The notes under the pieces are model-generated. The model ran no database searches, had not been told where the DNA came from, and saw only the letters and a list, made by a program, of their open reading frames with translations. A program made the translations under genes and the position numbers. A stretch of 11,664 bases of DNA from JBDTLH01 sp039934875 (GTDB lineage: Bacteria > Acidobacteriota > Terriglobia > Terriglobales > Acidobacteriaceae), in contig JBDTLH010000386.1 of assembly GCA_039934875.1 (NCBI GenBank), positions 1 through 11,664 on the forward strand, read 5' to 3'. This document shows, one piece after another, positions 1 to 6,566 of this stretch. Each line of letters opens with the position of its first letter. Positions within the stretch are counted from its first letter, which is position 1.

Positions 1-1591
1 CTAGTACCGTTATGGCGGGATTGTTCACCGGAGCAAAGCCCGAGAAGGAAGCAATGTCCTTCGATCCGTAGTGGTGCGTTTTGGGATCAATTTTCTGCGC
101 GGTTCCGGTCTTTCCCGCCGCCGTCCATCCATTGAGCTGCGCCTTCTTGCCGCCGCCGATCACGACCACCTGCTCTAACATGCTGCGCATCTCCGCCGAG
201 GTGACCCTGGAGATAACGCGATACTGGTCCGGCATCTTGTATTTCACGCCGGTGGGTTTGCCGTTGGGCGCGACCACCCCCTCAATGATGCGCGACGGAG
301 TGTATATGCCGTCGTTCGCCATCGCCGAAGTCATCGTCGCCAGTTGCAGCGGAGTCACGGCGATCTCCTGCCCCATGGCCATGGAGCCGATGCTCGCCGC
401 CGACCAGCGGTTGGGGGGCTTGGTCATGCCCCGCGATTCTCCCGGCAACTCAATCCCCGTCTTGGTGCCGAAGCCAAATCCCCGAATGTACTTGTAGAAA
501 CGGTCATTCCCCAGCCGCAATGCGATTTTGATCGCGCCCACATCGCTCGAATGTTGCAGTATCCCGGCGACGCTCAACACGCCAAACGGATGCCAATCGT
601 GGATGCGGTATCCGTTGAAGGTGATGGACCCCATCTGGCAATCGAAATTCTCATTGGGGGTCGTCAGCCGCTCGTCAATCGCTGCCGCAACGGTGACCAT
701 TTTGAAGGTGGAGCCGGGCTCATACACATCGCTCACCGCATGGTCCTTGAGCACTTTGGGTTGCAGGTGCCCCATATCATTGGGATCGAAGGTCGGCCAA
801 TTCGCCAGCGCCAGCACTTCTCCCGTCTTGGGGTCCTGCACCACGACTGTGCCGGATTCGGCGTGGGTCCGCTCCACCGCATCCCGTAGTTCACGCTCCG
901 CAATGAATTGAATGTTCTGGTCAATGGTGAGGACGAGGTTCTCGCCCGCCTCCGGCTCCTTTTCAATGCGCCCAAACGGGCGGCGTTTGGCGTCGAGCGA
1001 AACCAGCATCTTGCCTTCAATGCCGTGCAGCGAATCGTCCTCCTGCTGCTCGATTCCCGCGAGCCCCTTGTCATCGGTCCCGACTCCGCCCAGCACTTGC
1101 GCCGCCAACTCATGGTTGGGATAGAACCGCTTCGACTCCTTCTGAAAGGCGACCCCGTGCAGATTGAGGCTGCGGATGCGCGCCGCCGTCTCAGCGTTGA
1201 CCTTGCGCGCCACCCACGTGAAGTTCTTATATGCCGGATTTTCGAAGCGTTGCAACAATTCCCGCGCATCCAGCTTGAGCAAGCCTGCAAGTATCTGCGC
1301 CGTGTTCGCCTTGGCCTCGTTCGGCATCTCGATGGGAACGGCGAAGACGGAATCGACTTGCACCGTCATGGCCAGCGCATTGCCGTTGCGGTCATAGATG
1401 TTGCCGCGTTTCGGCGCAACCTCAATGGTGCGCTGCTGCTGCTTCTCCGCCTTCGCCAGATAGTCGGAATAGCGGTAAACCTGCACCCACACCAGCCGCG
1501 CGCTGATCATCGCCAGCCATCCCAGCACGCAGCACGCCAGCACCAATAGCCTCTTGCGTGCATCTGCTTGCGGCATGGATCGTAGTGGCAT
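1..1591 (-). CDS. ftsI: Peptidoglycan D,D-transpeptidase FtsI (class B PBP, PBP3-type), 3' end beyond the window
   Basis: Septal peptidoglycan transpeptidase that cross-links stem peptides at the division site, anchored in the inner membrane and working with FtsW and FtsL. I translated 530 codons open to the left edge. There is a short basic N-terminus, one membrane segment at about residues 15-36, a class B dimerisation region with RGNIYDRNG at 62-70, and the transpeptidase domain from about 220. Active-site motifs are EPGSTFK with nucleophile Ser294 and Lys297, SSD at 348-350 in place of the usual SxN, and KTG at 494-496. The C-terminus is missing because the window ends; any PASTA domains cannot be judged. 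The ATG at 1591 is the first start after an in-frame stop at 1610-1612; ATG at 1576 is an alternative. Neither has a good Shine-Dalgarno. It lies downstream of ftsL in dcw order, with a 111-bp gap that holds heptamer repeats. Confidence 0.95.
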   Translation of the reverse strand, partial: MPLRSMPQADARKRLLVLACCVLGWLAMISARLVWVQVYRYSDYLAKAEKQQQRTIEVAPKRGNIYDRNGNALAMTVQVDSVFAVPIEMPNEAKANTAQILAGLLKLDARELLQRFENPAYKNFTWVARKVNAETAARIRSLNLHGVAFQKESKRFYPNHELAAQVLGGVGTDDKGLAGIEQQEDDSLHGIEGKMLVSLDAKRRPFGRIEKEPEAGENLVLTIDQNIQFIAERELRDAVERTHAESGTVVVQDPKTGEVLALANWPTFDPNDMGHLQPKVLKDHAVSDVYEPGSTFKMVTVAAAIDERLTTPNENFDCQMGSITFNGYRIHDWHPFGVLSVAGILQHSSDVGAIKIALRLGNDRFYKYIRGFGFGTKTGIELPGESRGMTKPPNRWSAASIGSMAMGQEIAVTPLQLATMTSAMANDGIYTPSRIIEGVVAPNGKPTGVKYKMPDQYRVISRVTSAEMRSMLEQVVVIGGGKKAQLNGWTAAGKTGTAQKIDPKTHHYGSKDIASFSGFAPVNNPAITVL

Positions 1592-1599
1592 CGCGTCAG

Positions 1600-1627
1600 T
1601 TGCTAGTTCTTAGTTGTTAGTTGCTAG
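1600..1627. repeat. Four-unit 7-bp tandem repeat upstream of ftsI
   Basis: Four heptamers in perfect phase on the plus strand: TTGCTAG, TTCTTAG, TTGTTAG, TTGCTAG. They end 8 bp before the ftsI start codon, so they would lie in the ftsI leader of the minus-strand transcript. The unit resembles the heptamer array upstream of ftsL. The function is unknown. Short heptameric tandem repeats of similar design are known from other bacteria (for example the STRR repeats of cyanobacteria), but I am not claiming homology. Confidence 0.8.
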
Positions 1628-1702
1628 GCGCTTGTCGTGCTGGGTGAAGGGTTAGCGTTAGCCGGCGAAACACGGGGAACCGTACCTTTTGGCATGTTCT
1701 CT

Positions 1703-2188
1703 CTAGCGGGTTCCAACATACGGCGCAGGCATGGCGCTCGCCATCACCGCCTGGGTGCTGTCGGCGGTACTATCGAGATTCACCACCTGTCCCGCATGGG
1801 GCGCGGCCAATCCCATCTTCTGCGCCAGGTAATCAATACGCTCCGGATCGCGCAGCCCCGCCTCCTGCAAATTCAACTCGCGGTTCTGTTCGACCAACTG
1901 ATCGCGATGGATGCGCTGCGCTTCAATGCGATAGCCATACTCAATGGCGCGAAAGTGCTGCCAGGAATAGACCAGGAATACGATGAAAAACAGCGCGCCC
2001 GCCATCGTCAACATCTTGATCTCCGCCGCGCGCTGCGGGTCGGCAAACCTTACTGCCCGAGAATTATCAATGCGCTTCGCGAAGAACACCTCCGGCGTCG
2101 CTCCGTTCCACAACGAGGGACGGCGCGCCTTCATGCCCCGCGCCGGACTGTAAATTCCCGTAATCTCGCCTACCGCCATCGTCGCCAT
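1703..2188 (-). CDS. ftsL: Cell division protein FtsL (FtsL/DivIC-type bitopic protein)
   Basis: Small bitopic septal protein that, with FtsB/DivIC, scaffolds and activates the FtsW-FtsI synthase at the divisome. The protein is 161 aa: a cytoplasmic N-terminus of about 57 residues, one membrane helix at about 58-75 (MLTMAGALFFIVFLVYSW region), a periplasmic coiled-coil-prone stretch at 82-112, then the motif DPERIDYLAQKMGL at 114-127, typical of FtsL-like proteins. The position between rsmH and ftsI is the standard dcw location. ATG at 2188 is chosen over ATG at 2179 because a GAGGAG Shine-Dalgarno sits 6 nt upstream of it. FtsL sequences diverge strongly, so the call rests on topology, the C-terminal motif and gene order together. 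Confidence 0.88.
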   Translation of the reverse strand: MATMAVGEITGIYSPARGMKARRPSLWNGATPEVFFAKRIDNSRAVRFADPQRAAEIKMLTMAGALFFIVFLVYSWQHFRAIEYGYRIEAQRIHRDQLVEQNRELNLQEAGLRDPERIDYLAQKMGLAAPHAGQVVNLDSTADSTQAVMASAMPAPYVGTR

Positions 2189-2194
2189 CGTCTT

Positions 2195-2200
2195 CTCCTC
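2195..2200 (-). promoter_or_regulatory. Shine-Dalgarno of ftsL
   Basis: GAGGAG on the minus strand with a 6-nt spacer to the ATG at 2188. It is the clearest ribosome binding site in the dcw part of the window and fixes the ftsL start. The heptamer array lies immediately upstream of it. Confidence 0.75.
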
Positions 2201-2208
2201 GCTGCTTC

Positions 2209-2257
2209 TTCCTTATTGCTTATTGCTAATTGCTTATTGCTTATTGCTGGTTCTTTG
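2209..2257. repeat. Seven-unit 7-bp tandem repeat upstream of ftsL
   Basis: Plus-strand units in phase: TTCCTTA, TTGCTTA, TTGCTAA, TTGCTTA, TTGCTTA, TTGCTGG, TTCTTTG. The four central units are near-identical and the flanking ones degenerate. The array ends about 9 bp upstream of the ftsL Shine-Dalgarno. Its last unit overlaps the left arm of the inverted repeat at 2254-2381. The unit is related to the array before ftsI (TTGCTAG). It is AT-rich compared with the neighbouring genes. It encodes nothing evident and its function is unknown. Confidence 0.85.
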
Positions 2258-2381
2258 AACCGGGTGCAATACCGCTAGATTAAAGGTGTGATGTTTGACG
2301 TTCTTTCGCCCGATTCACCCGAAGTCCCCCAACTTGCGTCAGGGTGGGTTTGGATAGGACGGCATCACACCCGGTTTCAAA
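2254..2381. repeat. Long imperfect inverted repeat in the rsmH-ftsL gap
   Basis: The right arm at 2363-2381 reads CATCACACCCGGTTTCAAA. Its reverse complement is matched in two blocks on the left: TTTGAACCGGGTG at 2254-2266 (one base shorter) and GGTGTGATG at 2285-2293, separated by 18 bp. Each arm block is perfect or one indel from perfect, and about 70 bp of loop lies between 2293 and 2363. The element sits inside a 274-bp non-coding gap, which is long for a dcw cluster. It looks like a dispersed-repeat or hairpin element rather than a terminator: no T-tract follows it in the direction of transcription. I see no open reading frame with support in this gap. Confidence 0.6.
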
Positions 2382-2462
2382 CTTGTTGCCCCAAAGCCGT
2401 CAGGTTTGGCAGGCTTTGAGGCGCTACGCCGTTACATGTCAATGTTCTGGCGAAGCAAACTG

Positions 2463-3548
2463 CTAAATTCTCTCCGCAGCCCGCAGCTTTGCGCTGCGCG
2501 ACCTCGGGTTTCGCTCCATCTCCTGCTCATCGGCGACCACCGGCTTTCTGGTCAGCAACTCGTACGCACCTTGCTGCGCCATCTCGCGCATGTGGTCCTT
2601 CACCCTTCTGTCTTCCAAAGAATGAAAGCTGATGGCCACCAATCTTCCACCTCTGCGGAGCAGAGCGGGCGCCTGGCTGAGCAGCGCCTCCACCTCCTCC
2701 AACTCGCGGTTTACGAACATTCGGATCCCCTGAAAGGTCTTGGTTGCGTGATGAATTCGCTTTTGCCCCGGTTTATGCTTTGCATACATGGCCGGGACCG
2801 CGGCCGATACCACCTCCGCAAGATGTGCGGTGTTGCGTATCGGCCGCGCCCGGACAATGGCTCTGGCGATTCTCCGCGACCTCCTTTCCTCACCGAATTC
2901 GTAAATCACATCGGCGAGCGTTGGCTCGTCGAGGTGGTTTACCACTTGATCGGCAGAGCGCCCGGACTGCGCCTGGTCCATGCGCATATCCAACGGCCCC
3001 TCTGCCCGAAAACTGAACCCTCGCGCGGCGTCGTCGAGCTGGATGGAATTCACTCCAAAATCAGCCAACAGCCCGTCAAGAGTGCCCGGCGCGACATGCT
3101 CGCCCACTTGCGAAAACCTGCCATGCACCAACTCGACGCGGGGCGCCTCTGCCCCCAGCCTGCTCTTGAGCGCCGCCAGACGTTCTCCGGCTATGCGCAA
3201 CGCCTGCTCATCGCGATCGAAGCAAATCAATCTGCCCGCCGCGCCCAGTCGCTGCGCTATCGCGGCGCTGTGGCCGCCCAGTCCCAATGTGGCGTCCACA
3301 TAGGTGCCGCCGCGCCGGGCTTCATTGTCCCTATCGATGTTCAGAAAATAAATCGCTGGTTGTAAAAGAACTGAAACATGGCCAAGTTCCGCGCCTTCGC
3401 TGCTGACTTCGTTCTCTGCCTGGCCCTGCTCTCCGCTTTGGGAGATCTCCGATTCCTTGCTCTTCGTTCCGGTTCCGGCGCCCGTGCGCTTTATTGCGTG
3501 TTTTCGTTTCAAAGCCCTTCGGCTTACGCGTTTTTCGCGTTTAGCCAC
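2463..3548 (-). CDS. rsmH: 16S rRNA (cytosine1402-N4)-methyltransferase RsmH (MraW)
   Basis: SAM-dependent methyltransferase that modifies N4 of C1402 in the decoding site of 16S rRNA. The core begins at about residue 57 with HVSVLLQPAI. The SAM-binding motif DATLGLGGHS is at 85-94 and acidic FDRDEQ at 110-115. The family segment QLDDAARGFSFRAEGPLDMRMD is at 170-191, KRIHHATKTFQGIR at 263-276 and ISFHSLEDRRVK at 306-317. The end NPRSRSAKLRAAERI matches the family C-terminus. The motif usually DLGVSS reads DFGVNS here. Length is 361 aa against roughly 310 for the family because of a Lys/Arg-rich, then acidic, N-terminal extension of about 56 residues. The start is GTG at 3548, directly after the mraZ TAG, so translation is probably coupled. 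No ATG lies between there and the core, so the extension may be real; a TTG at codon 13 is another possibility. Confidence 0.95.
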   Translation of the reverse strand: MAKREKRVSRRALKRKHAIKRTGAGTGTKSKESEISQSGEQGQAENEVSSEGAELGHVSVLLQPAIYFLNIDRDNEARRGGTYVDATLGLGGHSAAIAQRLGAAGRLICFDRDEQALRIAGERLAALKSRLGAEAPRVELVHGRFSQVGEHVAPGTLDGLLADFGVNSIQLDDAARGFSFRAEGPLDMRMDQAQSGRSADQVVNHLDEPTLADVIYEFGEERRSRRIARAIVRARPIRNTAHLAEVVSAAVPAMYAKHKPGQKRIHHATKTFQGIRMFVNRELEEVEALLSQAPALLRRGGRLVAISFHSLEDRRVKDHMREMAQQGAYELLTRKPVVADEQEMERNPRSRSAKLRAAERI

Positions 3549-3986
3549 CTAAATCCCGTTGTCCTCAAGTACCTTCGCATCCTCTGCCGTGAACGGTTCA
3601 TTTGCCAGTACCTCGCTCACTGCCCGGTTTCTTACCTCGAGGTAGGTCAGATTGCCCTGCACGGTCACCTCCGCTTTCAGGTCTGCGCTCTCCCGCAAAA
3701 TCTGCGGCAGCAGCAGCCGGCCTTGCGCATCGATCTCCGCCACCTGCCCGTAATAGTTCACCTTGTTCAAAAATTTCCGCTTCGACGGATTGAAATCGGA
3801 GAGCTTCGCGATCTTCTCTTCAATCCGCTGCCATTCTTCCAGGGGATAGACCAGCGCCACTGCGCCATCCTTCGAGGTGATGTAGAATTGCGTGCCGTAT
3901 TTCTCATCCACCAGACGTTTGAAGTCGGCGGGGACCTTGATACGTCCCTTTTCGTCAACGCGCGTTGGATAATTGCCGCGAAACAC
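3549..3986 (-). CDS. mraZ: Transcriptional regulator MraZ
   Basis: DNA-binding regulator at the head of the dcw operon that represses its own operon in several bacteria. The protein is 145 aa, the normal size. It has two swapped-hairpin AbrB/SpoVT-like repeats with the signature DxxxR: DEKGRIKVP at 11-19 and DAQGRLLLP at 86-94. It begins MFRGNYPTRVD, typical of the family. The start is GTG at 3986, supported by AAGGTGA 6 nt upstream (3993-3999). It is first in an operon with rsmH (zero-base spacing), then ftsL and ftsI. A promoter and a four-unit direct repeat lie about 130-195 bp upstream, consistent with autoregulation. Confidence 0.95.
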   Translation of the reverse strand: MFRGNYPTRVDEKGRIKVPADFKRLVDEKYGTQFYITSKDGAVALVYPLEEWQRIEEKIAKLSDFNPSKRKFLNKVNYYGQVAEIDAQGRLLLPQILRESADLKAEVTVQGNLTYLEVRNRAVSEVLANEPFTAEDAKVLEDNGI

Positions 3987-4117
3987 TTCGGTTCACCTTC
4001 TAGGTTCCTGTTTTTATTTTCCTCAAAAGTCCGGTGATTTCCACAGGACGGATCGCATACCCTTTGGGAGATGAAGCTGATTCATCAGGAATCGTTCCTT
4101 TCAATGCTCTTGATTGC

Positions 4118-4152
4118 TCCACTCCAGACCACTTGTCTCCACATTTGTCCAC
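4118..4152 (-). promoter_or_regulatory. Putative MraZ box: four GTGG(A/T) direct repeats at 10-bp period
   Basis: On the minus strand GTGGA starts at 4152, GTGGA at 4142, GTGGT at 4132 and GTGGA at 4122, each separated by exactly 5 nt. MraZ proteins are known to bind arrays of short TGG-containing direct repeats about one helical turn apart upstream of mraZ. The array lies 3' of the -10 and over the predicted transcription start, where a bound repressor would block initiation or escape. That MraZ binds it is inference from position and spacing. Confidence 0.75.
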
Positions 4153-4180
4153 ATCCTAACGCATGTAAGAGGACTGTCAA
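4153..4180 (-). promoter_or_regulatory. Sigma70-type promoter of the mraZ-rsmH-ftsL-ftsI operon
   Basis: Minus-strand -35 TTGACA (perfect consensus, 4175-4180) and -10 TAGGAT (4153-4158) with a 16-nt spacer. A transcription start near 4146 would give a leader of about 160 nt to the mraZ GTG. AT-rich sequence lies directly upstream of the -35. It is the best promoter match I found in the window. Confidence 0.7.
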
Positions 4181-4311
4181 CGGGAAATTTTGATATATTC
4201 TTTTAATTTCTAAAGGATGGCCTGTGGAAAAGTCGGAAAAGTGCCTTGATTGGGGACGCGAATACGGCGAGAAAACCCTGAAACACTGTCCCGGTTAAAA
4301 AGATGCGCCGC

Positions 4312-6099
4312 TCAGACGCAGGCCACCGAAGCGGCTACCACCGGCTCACCTTCGCATCGCGGCAGATAGACCCGGAAGCAGGCTCCGCTTGATCCCGGCG
4401 ACACGCTGCTCTCGACCTCTAGATAACCGCCGTGTTTTTCGACGATTCCCTGGCTGATCCAAAGTCCGAGTCCCGTGCCCTTTTCTCCTTTAGTGGTGAA
4501 GAAGGGACGAAAGAGTTGCTGCATCTTATCATTGGAAATTCCACTGCCGTTGTCGCGCACACACAACAGCACTCCGGCGCGCCCGTCACTCATCCGCTCA
4601 TCGCTGATCGCGACTTCGACAGTTCCTTCGGGACCGACCGCATCGATGGCGTTGCCCACCAGGTTCGATACCACTTGCCTCAACTCGGCGGGAAAGCCCT
4701 TGACCTCTCCCCTGGCCGAGCAGCATTTATTCAGGCGCACCCGCTTGGCACGCATCTTGCTTTCGAGCAGCACGTCGATCCCCTGGACAATCTCGCCTAT
4801 GTTGACCGTGATCGGCTCGGGGGATTCACGGTAGAGGCCCAGCATGCTCTTGGTAATCTGCGCTACCCGGCTGAGCTCCTGCTGCGCGAGTTCCATCAGC
4901 CCGCTGTGCTCCCGTGGCTCGGACCTTTGCATCAGAAAGAGCAAATTCATGACAATATCTAGTGGATTGTGGATCTCGTGCGCGATGGAGGCCGAGAGCC
5001 TTCCCGCCGCCACCAGCTTTTCGTTGCTGCGCAGTGCATCGAGAGCGCGGCGTTGCTGGGTGATGTCGCGAAAGACCAGCACCACCCCGAGTAGATCGCC
5101 ATTGTCATTGCGGATGGGCGCGCCCCTATCATCCACGTAGATCTCTGTTCCATCGGGGCGCAAGAGAATGCGCCGGTCAGCGGCATCGACCGTCAAATTG
5201 CGGCGGATCACCTGCTCTACCGGGCTCTCGGCGCGCTCCCGGCTCTGTTCCTCGATCACATGAAAGACCTCGCCGAGGGTTCGCCCGCAGGCGCTTTCAT
5301 TCGAGAACTGCGTCAGCTCCTGCGCGACCGCGTTGAGGAATGTGATCTTGCCCTCCGCATTGGTGGCAATCACACCGTCTCCGATGCTGCGCAGCGTGAC
5401 TTCGAGGCGCTCTCTGCTCTCGCGCAGCTCGGTCGCGCGCTGATTCAGCTTGGCGACTAAACTGGCGTACTCGCGATCCACCAGACGCACATTGCGCCTG
5501 GTCTCCAGCAGCAGGGCGAGCCCGAACAGGGCGGCCAGCACTCCAGCGCTCCAATCAACCAGGCGGGTATGGCGCAACGAATGCCGCACCCGGCTCTCTC
5601 TCATCTTGTCTTCGGCCCTGACGAACTCCTCCTGCTGGCGGCGCAGCGTGTCCATCAGATCTTTCTCGAGCAGGTTGAAGCCGATGGTGGAAGTCACCGC
5701 ATCATTGCGTTCTACCGCCGCCATCGCCTCCTTCGCGAAGGCATGCCACTCGTCGTAACTGTCGCGGATGCGGTCCACTCGCGCCACCTGTTCAGGGTCG
5801 GAGACACTGTCTCGCAGGGCGGCAAAGCGTTGCGGCAAGATATCTTCCACCCGGGTGTATTGCTGCAGAAACCGCGTATCGTGGGTCTGCAAATATCCCC
5901 GTAAACCCGATTCCTGGTCCACGATGGTGCGCAATACCAGCCTCGCTTGACTGATCGCCACGTCCGTATGATCTACCCAACCGAAGGCGTCGGTTAGCTG
6001 CCGCGCGTTCCACTCCTGCACTCCGAAAGCCACCAGCAGCAATGCCAGCGGGACTAGAATGATCCGCACCAATTGCGTTCTGAAGACCTTCTGGTTCAT
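4312..6099 (-). CDS. Membrane sensor histidine kinase, CHASE3-PAS-HisKA-HATPase
   Basis: Autophosphorylating sensor kinase of a two-component system. The 595-aa order is membrane helix 1 at about 11-28, an extracytoplasmic CHASE3-like helical sensor at about 35-170 (IVDQESGLRGYLQT at 59-72 is characteristic), membrane helix 2 at about 183-199, a short linker helix, a PAS domain at about 231-350, a HisKA dimerisation domain with phospho-acceptor His374 in SIAHEIHNPLD, and a HATPase_c domain. The latter shows the N-box around Asn479/Asn483, G1 DNGSG at 516-520, F-box RPFFTTKG at 531-538 and G2 GTGLGL at 541-546. All catalytic motifs look intact. It starts 18 bp after the stop of the receiver-domain gene, so the two are very likely co-transcribed. 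The ligand is unknown and no strong Shine-Dalgarno is visible. Confidence 0.92.
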   Translation of the reverse strand: MNQKVFRTQLVRIILVPLALLLVAFGVQEWNARQLTDAFGWVDHTDVAISQARLVLRTIVDQESGLRGYLQTHDTRFLQQYTRVEDILPQRFAALRDSVSDPEQVARVDRIRDSYDEWHAFAKEAMAAVERNDAVTSTIGFNLLEKDLMDTLRRQQEEFVRAEDKMRESRVRHSLRHTRLVDWSAGVLAALFGLALLLETRRNVRLVDREYASLVAKLNQRATELRESRERLEVTLRSIGDGVIATNAEGKITFLNAVAQELTQFSNESACGRTLGEVFHVIEEQSRERAESPVEQVIRRNLTVDAADRRILLRPDGTEIYVDDRGAPIRNDNGDLLGVVLVFRDITQQRRALDALRSNEKLVAAGRLSASIAHEIHNPLDIVMNLLFLMQRSEPREHSGLMELAQQELSRVAQITKSMLGLYRESPEPITVNIGEIVQGIDVLLESKMRAKRVRLNKCCSARGEVKGFPAELRQVVSNLVGNAIDAVGPEGTVEVAISDERMSDGRAGVLLCVRDNGSGISNDKMQQLFRPFFTTKGEKGTGLGLWISQGIVEKHGGYLEVESSVSPGSSGACFRVYLPRCEGEPVVAASVACV

Positions 6100-6117
6100 T
6101 CCGGTGACGGTCCCCCG

Positions 6118-6489
6118 CTAATGCCCTCGACCTGTCGCAAGCACCCGGCCCACATGCTGAAGAAATGCGCTCGGCGGGTCGGCCTTGGTCAAAAACAGAT
6201 CGACTTTGTCCACATGTTCCTGAGGCAACGCCACATAGGCCGAGAGCAAAATAATAGGGACCTCCGGCCGCATGCGCCGCAATTCCACTGCCAGTTCTCC
6301 GCCGTTCATCCCGGGCATGGAATAATCCAGAATCACCAGATCGAAGGGCTGCTCCGCGAACATTCCCAGCGCAATGTTTCCCTGTGACGTTGTAGTCACC
6401 TCATAGCCATCGGATTCGAGCGTCAGCCGCCGCACTCGCAACCCGAGTTCTTCGTCGTCCACACACAATATTCTGGTTCTAGACATCAT
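6118..6489 (-). CDS. Stand-alone receiver-domain response regulator
   Basis: CheY-like phospho-acceptor protein of 123 aa with no output domain. The acidic pocket is Asp11-Asp12, the phosphorylation site is Asp55 in LVILDYSMPGMNG, the switch residue is Ser83 (LLSAY) and the conserved lysine is Lys102 (FLTKAD). It is encoded directly upstream of the CHASE3 kinase (18-bp gap) and is its likely partner. The output must come from protein-protein contact or from onward phosphotransfer. Two adjacent ATGs (6489 and 6486) could both serve as start. The gap to the upstream peptidase gene is 77 bp and contains a TAGAAT hexamer with only a weak -35, so the promoter is unresolved. Confidence 0.93.
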   Translation of the reverse strand: MMSRTRILCVDDEELGLRVRRLTLESDGYEVTTTSQGNIALGMFAEQPFDLVILDYSMPGMNGGELAVELRRMRPEVPIILLSAYVALPQEHVDKVDLFLTKADPPSAFLQHVGRVLATGRGH

Positions 6490-6566
6490 CGTCCAATCCG
6501 GAATCCGGCTGCGTGGGGGGACGGTCGCTGTTGGAATTCTATGCCAAGTTGCTCTTGTGTGCGGAA

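Larger units (their letters stand above)
3987..4311. other. 325-bp intergenic region: dcw promoter, MraZ box and leader
   Basis: Non-coding stretch between the histidine kinase stop and the mraZ start, both minus strand. In the direction of transcription it holds an AT-rich tract (about 4185-4209) that could act as an UP element, the mraZ promoter, the GTGG repeat array, and about 130 bp of leader ending in the mraZ Shine-Dalgarno. The leader has one small perfect inverted repeat, AGGAA-TCG-TTCCT at 4087-4099. I see no convincing terminator after the kinase gene, so read-through into the dcw operon cannot be excluded. Confidence 0.6.

Noticed and set aside
2392..2418. CAAAGCC/GGCTTTG hairpin after rsmH as a terminator
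   Set aside because: Seven-bp stem with no T-tract in the direction of transcription; ending transcription here would cut off ftsL and ftsI from their operon promoter.
4037..4231. Three DnaA-box-like 9-mers: ATTTCCACA at 4037, TTGTCCACA at 4145, and TGTGGAAAA (minus-strand TTTTCCACA) at 4223
   Set aside because: None matches TTATCCACA exactly, the spacing is irregular, and the middle one is explained by the GTGG repeat array. There is no origin-like gene context.
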